Positions 6,228 to 9,535 of a stretch of DNA of 9,535 nt are shown here, one piece after another. Origin of the DNA: CAZYBC01 sp964645645. Lineage in GTDB: Bacteria; Patescibacteriota; Microgenomatia; UBA1400; PJMF01. A program made the position numbers and the translations under genes. Under the pieces are notes generated by a model that saw only the letters and a list, made by a program, of their open reading frames with translations, had not been told where the DNA came from and made no database searches. Each line of letters begins with the position of its first letter. Positions within the stretch are counted from its first letter, which is position 1. The stretch lies in the NCBI GenBank assembly GCA_964645645.1, contig CAZYBC010000031.1:1-9535 (forward strand), in the 5' to 3' direction.

Positions 6228-6968
6228 ATGTCAATCAAACTGATTTCACTTAATATTGAAGGCCACAAACATTTAGAACAACGAGTTTTGCCTTTTCTAC
6301 AACAACAGCAAGCTGACGTAATTTGTTTGCAAGAAGTTTTTGAAGTTGATTTGCCAATTTTGGCAAAAACTCTACAAATGCAATTTACCTATGTACCAAT
6401 GAGTAATGTCGCTGATACAAGCATTCACATGTCAGATGCTTTGGGTTCAATTGGTTTAGCCATTTTTAGTAAAAATGACTTGCTAACCATTGATAAACAT
6501 TTTTATTTTGGTAAAGAAAATCAGATTCCCCGATTCCTTCATGCTCAAAATCCCAATGCGATGAATCGCTGTTTGTTAACTGTAACAATTCAACATCAAC
6601 AACAAATGTTTAGAATTGCCACTACTCATTTTACTTGGTCAAAAAATGGTGATTCTACCGACTTACAACAAGAACATCTTACTCAACTTTTTGAAATTTT
6701 AACCAATTATCCACAACTTATTCTTTGTGGTGATTTTAATGCCCCACGAGGTAAAAAAACTTTTGCTCGCTTAGCTGAAAAATACCAAGATAACATTCCT
6801 CCAACCATCATAACTACTTTAGACCCTAGTTTGCATAAAGCTGGAAAATTAGAATATGTTGTAGATGGTTTATTTACTAATTCAGATTATATAGTGGAAA
6901 AAATAGCTGTCGTTGATCAAGTCAGTGACCATCAAGCCATCATTGCAGAGATTAAAAAAACCTCTTAA
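6228..6968 (+). CDS. Endonuclease/exonuclease/phosphatase family protein
   Basis: This 246-aa protein has the complete metal-dependent catalytic set of the EEP fold: N9 in SLNIEG, E36 in CLQEVF, H134 in THFTW, D169 and N171 in GDFNAP, and the terminal D234-H235 in SDHQAI. Length and motif spacing match a stand-alone EEP domain with no signal peptide or membrane helix, so it should be cytoplasmic. Members cleave phosphodiester or phosphomonoester bonds in DNA, RNA or phospholipids, and the sequence does not reveal the substrate. It is not clearly an ExoIII/APE-type DNA repair enzyme; the loose motifs between E36 and H134 fit the broader EEP group better. It is transcribed divergently from queH, and no terminator is evident before the next gene. 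Confidence 0.88.
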   Translation: MSIKLISLNIEGHKHLEQRVLPFLQQQQADVICLQEVFEVDLPILAKTLQMQFTYVPMSNVADTSIHMSDALGSIGLAIFSKNDLLTIDKHFYFGKENQIPRFLHAQNPNAMNRCLLTVTIQHQQQMFRIATTHFTWSKNGDSTDLQQEHLTQLFEILTNYPQLILCGDFNAPRGKKTFARLAEKYQDNIPPTIITTLDPSLHKAGKLEYVVDGLFTNSDYIVEKIAVVDQVSDHQAIIAEIKKTS

Positions 6969-6994
6969 ATAGTTCTGTTGTTTGTGTTTGAGTG

Positions 6995-7003
6995 TGATAT
7001 ACT
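6995..7003 (+). promoter_or_regulatory. Extended -10 promoter of the SurA-N gene, inside a dyad
   Basis: TGA plus TATACT (6998-7003) forms an extended -10, with nine bases before the ATG at 7013, giving a 0-3 nt leader. The box overlaps a perfect 6-bp dyad, TTGAGT (6988-6993) and ACTCAA (7001-7006) around a 7-base centre, placed where a repressor could block the promoter. Operator function is inferred from geometry only. Confidence 0.6.
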
Positions 7004-7012
7004 CAAGCCATT

Positions 7013-7771
7013 ATGGTAAAAACAAACAAAAAAACTTCAACCGCAAAAACTAAAAATGTTGTAAAAAAAACAGCTAATAAAACAGTTAGCCAAGCTGCTA
7101 AAAAAACTGTGGCCACTGTTAAAGTTACTCCCAAAACCAATCCAATTATAGAGCCATCAATAACTGCTAATCCTCAAATCAAAATGCAAGCTTGGAATAA
7201 AAAATTAATGCGTCTTTCTATTGTAATTGTTGTTTTAGCTGGAGCCGCTTACTTACTAAAAAATGTATTATTTGTTGCCATGGTAAATGGTCAACCAATT
7301 AGCCGTTTTCAAGTTATTAGCAAATTAGAAAAATCACAAGGTGCTTCAGTTTTAGAAAATTTAGTTAATGAAACTTTAATTAAGCAAGCTATTAAAAAAG
7401 AAAAAGTTGTAGTTGCTCAAGAAGAAATTGATAACTACCTTAAAGAGATTGAAGAAAATGTTAAGTCTCAAAATCAAGAACTTGATAAACTTTTGGAAAT
7501 GCAAGGTATGACCCGTGAAGAATTAATTTCACAAATTGAAATGCAAAAAGCCATTGAAAAAATCATCTCCAAAAATATCACTATCAGTGAAGAAGATGTT
7601 AAAAACTTCTTAACTGAAAACAAAGAATTTTTACCAGAAGATCAAACTGAAGAAGAACTTAATACTTTAGCTAAGCAACAACTCAATCAACAAAAATTAA
7701 GTGAAGCTTACAGCAAATGGTTAGAAGATTTAAAAGCTGCTGGAAGTATTAAATACTTTAGAGAATATTAA
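7013..7771 (+). CDS. Membrane-anchored SurA N-terminal domain protein
   Basis: This 252-aa protein starts with a Lys/Thr/Ala-rich cytoplasmic tail (1-65), followed by one transmembrane helix (about 68-88) and an extracytoplasmic helical domain. The domain begins VNGQPISRFQVISKLEK (91-107) and continues NLVNETLIKQAIKKE, the start of the SurA/PrsA-type chaperone N-domain. The long charged region (about 128-220) is strongly helical with coiled-coil character, and the C-terminal helix LSEAYSKWLEDLKAAGSIKYF completes the fold. There is no parvulin PPIase domain, so it should be a holdase-like chaperone for exported proteins rather than a prolyl isomerase. The basic AAKK/KTV tail resembles histone-like tails and might touch nucleic acid or ribosomes, which is speculative. 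It has its own promoter and terminator. Confidence 0.85.
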   Translation: MVKTNKKTSTAKTKNVVKKTANKTVSQAAKKTVATVKVTPKTNPIIEPSITANPQIKMQAWNKKLMRLSIVIVVLAGAAYLLKNVLFVAMVNGQPISRFQVISKLEKSQGASVLENLVNETLIKQAIKKEKVVVAQEEIDNYLKEIEENVKSQNQELDKLLEMQGMTREELISQIEMQKAIEKIISKNITISEEDVKNFLTENKEFLPEDQTEEELNTLAKQQLNQQKLSEAYSKWLEDLKAAGSIKYFREY

Positions 7772-7791
7772 ACTCTTTTAAAACAAAATCT

Positions 7792-7819
7792 AAAAGCCGA
7801 CTATTTAGTCGGCTTTTTT
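7792..7819 (+). terminator. Rho-independent terminator of the SurA-N gene
   Basis: AAAAGCCGAC (7792-7801) pairs perfectly with GTCGGCTTTT (7808-7817) around the loop TATTTA, and the T run reaches 7819. It lies 20 bases after the stop codon. The A4 on the left side gives a T4 tail on the opposite strand, so it could act both ways, but no minus-strand gene needs it. Confidence 0.92.
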
Positions 7820-7858
7820 AGTTCTAACAGAATCACACTTTTTGTCAGTTTAAAGCAC

Positions 7859-7864
7859 TATGAT
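7859..7864 (+). promoter_or_regulatory. -10 box of the lamin-tail gene, leaderless GTG start
   Basis: TATGAT (5/6 match to TATAAT) is followed by six bases and then GTG at 7871, so the predicted transcription start is the G of the start codon. TTGTCA at 7842-7847 is too close to serve as the -35. Support is weaker than for the other promoters. Confidence 0.5.
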
Positions 7865-7870
7865 AAGAAT

Positions 7871-8734
7871 GTGCTAGAAAAAATTATTAGCCTTTTTTGC
7901 CTTATTAAATTGTCTAATAACCAAGTTTTTGCTCAAACTATTAATCCTAGTATCACCCCCAATCTCACTCCAGAATTGTCTCCCAGTATCATAGCAAGTC
8001 CTAGCCCAAGCCCTACTTTTACTTTAACGCCTAGTCCTACAGTAACCTTACAAGCTACACCAACACCCACCGTAAAAACTGAAGACCCGCCTATGATTAT
8101 TATTTACAGCGCCTCGGCTTGCCCTAGTGAAGATGAAGAATTTATTCAAATTCAAAATCTTTCTCAGCAAACGGCTAATATCAATAACTGGCAAATAGGT
8201 GACTTAACTACTAGCAAAGATAAAATTAGTAATCTTACTTTAATTAATGCAGAGATTAGTAAAATTAATTTAAAAAACGTCAAACTTAATAATAATGGTG
8301 ATGAAATTTTTCTTTATGACCAAAATAATCAGTTAATTGACCACGTTGTCTATAGTACTTGCACTGCAGATCAATTAATTCTTTTTCACCAACCAACGCC
8401 AACACCTAGTCCATTGCCAAGCCCAACTGCCACATTAACTATTACACCCACGGCTAATCCTAGCCTAATTACCCCAACTCCTTTACCAATGCTTAGTTTA
8501 ACTCCACAACTTACTCAAACCCCAATAATAGAAACTAAAAATTATCCTACTCCTAAAATTTTTAAATCTAAACAATCGTCTATTAATCAACCTCAAAAAT
8601 CAGATTTTTTAGTTAAAAATATTCTTTATCAAGAAATGAACATTAGCCCCTTACAAATCGCTAATGTTATAATGACTGGAATAGTTTTAATTTGGATGGG
8701 GTTATTTTTAAATTATGAAAAAAATCAATTTTAA
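7871..8734 (+). CDS. Lamin-tail-domain surface protein with Pro/Thr/Ser linkers and C-terminal membrane anchor
   Basis: This 287-aa protein begins with a short, weak signal peptide (residues 4-21, probable cleavage after VFA). A Ser/Thr/Pro-rich stalk (about 26-70) follows, then a lamin-tail (LTD) beta-sandwich (about 75-165). The LTD has the family pattern E-F-I-Q-I-Q-N, NNWQIGD, LNNNGDEIFLYDQNNQLIDHVVY. A second Pro/Thr-rich stalk (about 175-220) leads to a C-terminal transmembrane helix (about 262-281) and a short tail. Two cysteines (C84 and the one in YSTC after the last strand) could form a disulfide. LTDs are found on exported bacterial proteins, where they are thought to bind other macromolecules; the ligand is unknown. 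GTG at 7871 is the only sensible start, since nearby ATGs are out of frame and hit stops at once. The end overlaps the VanZ-like gene by 20 bases. Confidence 0.82.
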   Translation: MLEKIISLFCLIKLSNNQVFAQTINPSITPNLTPELSPSIIASPSPSPTFTLTPSPTVTLQATPTPTVKTEDPPMIIIYSASACPSEDEEFIQIQNLSQQTANINNWQIGDLTTSKDKISNLTLINAEISKINLKNVKLNNNGDEIFLYDQNNQLIDHVVYSTCTADQLILFHQPTPTPSPLPSPTATLTITPTANPSLITPTPLPMLSLTPQLTQTPIIETKNYPTPKIFKSKQSSINQPQKSDFLVKNILYQEMNISPLQIANVIMTGIVLIWMGLFLNYEKNQF

Positions 8735-9107
8735 CTTTGGTAAAACCGCTCTCAATTATTTTCCAGCTGTTATTTGGGCTATCGTTATTTATCTATTATC
8801 AGCTCAGCAAGTTCTACCTGGTTTTAGTATTTCTATTGCTGACTTTTTATTTAAAAAAATGGCTCATATCAGTGTTTATGCCGTTTTATATTTTTTACTC
8901 TTTAAAGCCACCAAAAACAGCTTTAATTTTAAAGAGAAACACTCATATCTATTTTGGCTTTTACCCCTAATTTTTTGCTTTTCATACGCTCTGAGTGATG
9001 AATTTCACCAATCATTAGTAGCAGGTAGACAAGCAACCCTTAGAGATGTTGGCTATGATGTTTTTGGAGCATCCCTTGTCATGTTAAAAAAGTTGAGGTA
9101 TATTTAA
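8715..9107 (+). CDS. VanZ-like membrane protein
   Basis: This 130-aa protein has about four transmembrane helices and the VanZ-family signature: K47-K48-x-A-H51 with Y55 in the second helix, then S-D95-E96-F-H98-Q with R105, and R110-D111-V...D115-V-F-G at the end. VanZ-like proteins are widespread; the name comes from a teicoplanin-resistance accessory protein, but most members, including short ones like this, have no proven role and should not be read as resistance genes. The start overlaps the lamin-tail gene by 20 bases, so the two are almost certainly one transcript with coupled translation. A GGATGGGG stretch near 8694-8701 is a possible but distant ribosome binding site. No terminator is visible before the HU promoter. 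Confidence 0.88.
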   Translation: MKKINFNFGKTALNYFPAVIWAIVIYLLSAQQVLPGFSISIADFLFKKMAHISVYAVLYFLLFKATKNSFNFKEKHSYLFWLLPLIFCFSYALSDEFHQSLVAGRQATLRDVGYDVFGASLVMLKKLRYI

Positions 9108-9138
9108 GACTCTTATCAAGAATTAAGCAAAATCCCGC

Positions 9139-9171
9139 TTGACTTAATAGATCAAACAATTACACTATAAA
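9139..9171 (+). promoter_or_regulatory. Promoter of the HU gene
   Basis: TTGACT (9139-9144) is a good -35. The candidate -10 TATAAA (9166-9171) gives a long 21-base spacer, while TACACT (9161-9166) gives 16. Either way the mRNA has a short leader with a real Shine-Dalgarno sequence, AGAGG at 9183-9187, seven bases before the ATG. This is one of only two genes in the window with such a site. Confidence 0.55.
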
Positions 9172-9194
9172 AAATAAGAAAGAGAGGAAAAATT

Positions 9195-9470
9195 ATGACC
9201 AAATCTCAGTTAATTAAAGTTGTGGCTAAGAAAGCTCACCTTACTAAAAAAGCTTCAGAAGAAGCTATTGAAGCTTTATTTGAAGAGGTAATTCGTAACT
9301 TAAAAAAAGGTGAGAAAGTTGTTCTTTCTGGATTTGGAACTTTTTGTGTCAACAAAGTTGACGATAAAGAAGTAGAACCATTTGGCCAAAAGAGCAAAAG
9401 AATGACAATCAAAGCTCACCGCGTAGTTAATTTTAAAGTTGGTAAACCACTTAAAAAAACTGTTTGGTAA
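9195..9470 (+). CDS. hup: HU-family nucleoid protein with diverged DNA-binding arm
   Basis: This 91-aa protein is the normal HU/IHF length. The N-terminal helical dimerisation part (1-40) starts MTKSQLIKVVAKKAHLTKKA and is followed by the invariant SGFGTF (45-50), the beta-arm, and the closing VVNFKVGKPLKKTV (77-90). The arm normally reads GRNPQTG; here it is EVEPFGQKSKRM (59-70), keeping a proline (P62) that may intercalate but losing the usual Arg-Asn before it. The protein bends and compacts DNA as a homodimer. A strong Shine-Dalgarno sequence suggests high expression. The symbol is generic for HU; no second hup-like gene is visible here. Confidence 0.93.
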   Translation: MTKSQLIKVVAKKAHLTKKASEEAIEALFEEVIRNLKKGEKVVLSGFGTFCVNKVDDKEVEPFGQKSKRMTIKAHRVVNFKVGKPLKKTVW

Positions 9471-9471
9471 T

Positions 9472-9512
9472 CAACAAAATTTGGGTTAAGGGACATTTTG
9501 TGTTGGTTTTTT
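9472..9512 (+). terminator. Possible HU terminator built partly from the inverted repeat
   Basis: CAACAAAAT (9472-9480) can pair with ATTTTG and TTG (9495-9500, 9503-9505), leaving a 2-base bulge, and T6 follows at 9507-9512. The stem is weak and AT-rich with a 14-base loop, but position and T run fit a terminator directly after HU. The right half belongs to the terminal repeat, so the repeat may supply the stop signal. Confidence 0.4.
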
Positions 9513-9535
9513 AGTGATATTTCATTGATAGATAG
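9483..9535 (-). repeat. Right arm of 53-bp terminal inverted repeat
   Basis: This is the inverted partner of 3-55 (50/53 identical) and begins 12 bases after the HU stop codon. Read outward, both arms start with GGGTTAAGGGACATTTTGTG and go on to a T6 run. A transposon end is possible, but no transposase gene is in the window, and I cannot assign it to a known insertion-sequence family from memory. Confidence 0.9.

Noticed and set aside
8737..8970. 77-residue open frame in another frame of the VanZ-like gene
   Set aside because: It is hydrophobic only because it shadows membrane-protein codons. The VanZ signature is in the 8715 frame.
8715..9107. Glycopeptide resistance gene vanZ
   Set aside because: The protein belongs to the broad VanZ-like family, but no other van genes are present and most short homologues have no resistance role.
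9121..9144. Terminator between the VanZ-like and HU genes
   Set aside because: Only a 4-bp AAGC/GCTT pairing is visible and no T run follows, so it is not supported.
1..9535. tRNA or rRNA genes
   Set aside because: No cloverleaf with GTTCRA-type T-loop motifs and no rRNA-like stretch was seen in the intergenic regions, which are short and explained by promoters, terminators and repeats.

Overview
AT-rich, densely coded bacterial DNA. It most likely comes from a Candidate Phyla Radiation (Patescibacteria) genome, with a Microgenomates-like lineage as the best guess. Supporting traits are very short intergenic gaps, surface proteins with Pro/Thr/Ser-rich linkers and C-terminal membrane anchors, a membrane-anchored SurA-N protein with no PPIase domain, a diverged HU, a small RRM protein, and almost only TAA stops. 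This is inferred from gene style; there is no rRNA or other phylogenetic marker here. All genes read in the standard bacterial code.

Layout. The two extreme ends (3-55 and 9483-9535) are inverted copies of one 53-bp sequence, 50/53 identical. A strong terminator at 96-132 closes a unit lying off the left edge. Next, in + orientation, are a 1053-aa cell-surface beta-helix/PKD protein (186-3347), a DUF3592-like membrane protein (3384-3773) and a GT-C type membrane glycosyltransferase (3778-4995). The region 4996-5234 has no gene but is rich in structure: a long imperfect hairpin flanked by a 6-bp direct repeat, a promoter, and an approximately 100-nt leader that can fold over the ribosome binding site and start codon of an RRM RNA-binding protein gene (5235-5570). 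Convergent to it is queH (5630-6184, minus strand), transcribed divergently from an endonuclease/exonuclease/phosphatase-family protein (6228-6968). Then come a SurA-N anchored protein (7013-7771), a lamin-tail surface protein overlapping a VanZ-like protein (7871-8734, 8715-9107), and HU (9195-9470).

How it fits together. Two modules look envelope-related: the beta-helix protein with the GT-C enzyme, and the lamin-tail protein with VanZ. The SurA-N protein may assist extracytoplasmic folding. The RRM protein, QueH and HU act on RNA, tRNA and DNA. The mix looks chromosomal and housekeeping; no transposase, phage or defence gene is visible.

Two patterns stand out. First, most transcription units have a -10 box so close to the start codon that the mRNA should be leaderless or nearly so, while only the RRM and HU genes have real leaders with a Shine-Dalgarno sequence. 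Second, the RRM leader can form a nested fold hiding its own start site, which suggests post-transcriptional or temperature control. I see no convincing wholly new multi-gene system. The best candidates for something undescribed are the RRM leader RNA, the flanking inverted repeat and the 5015-5103 hairpin element.
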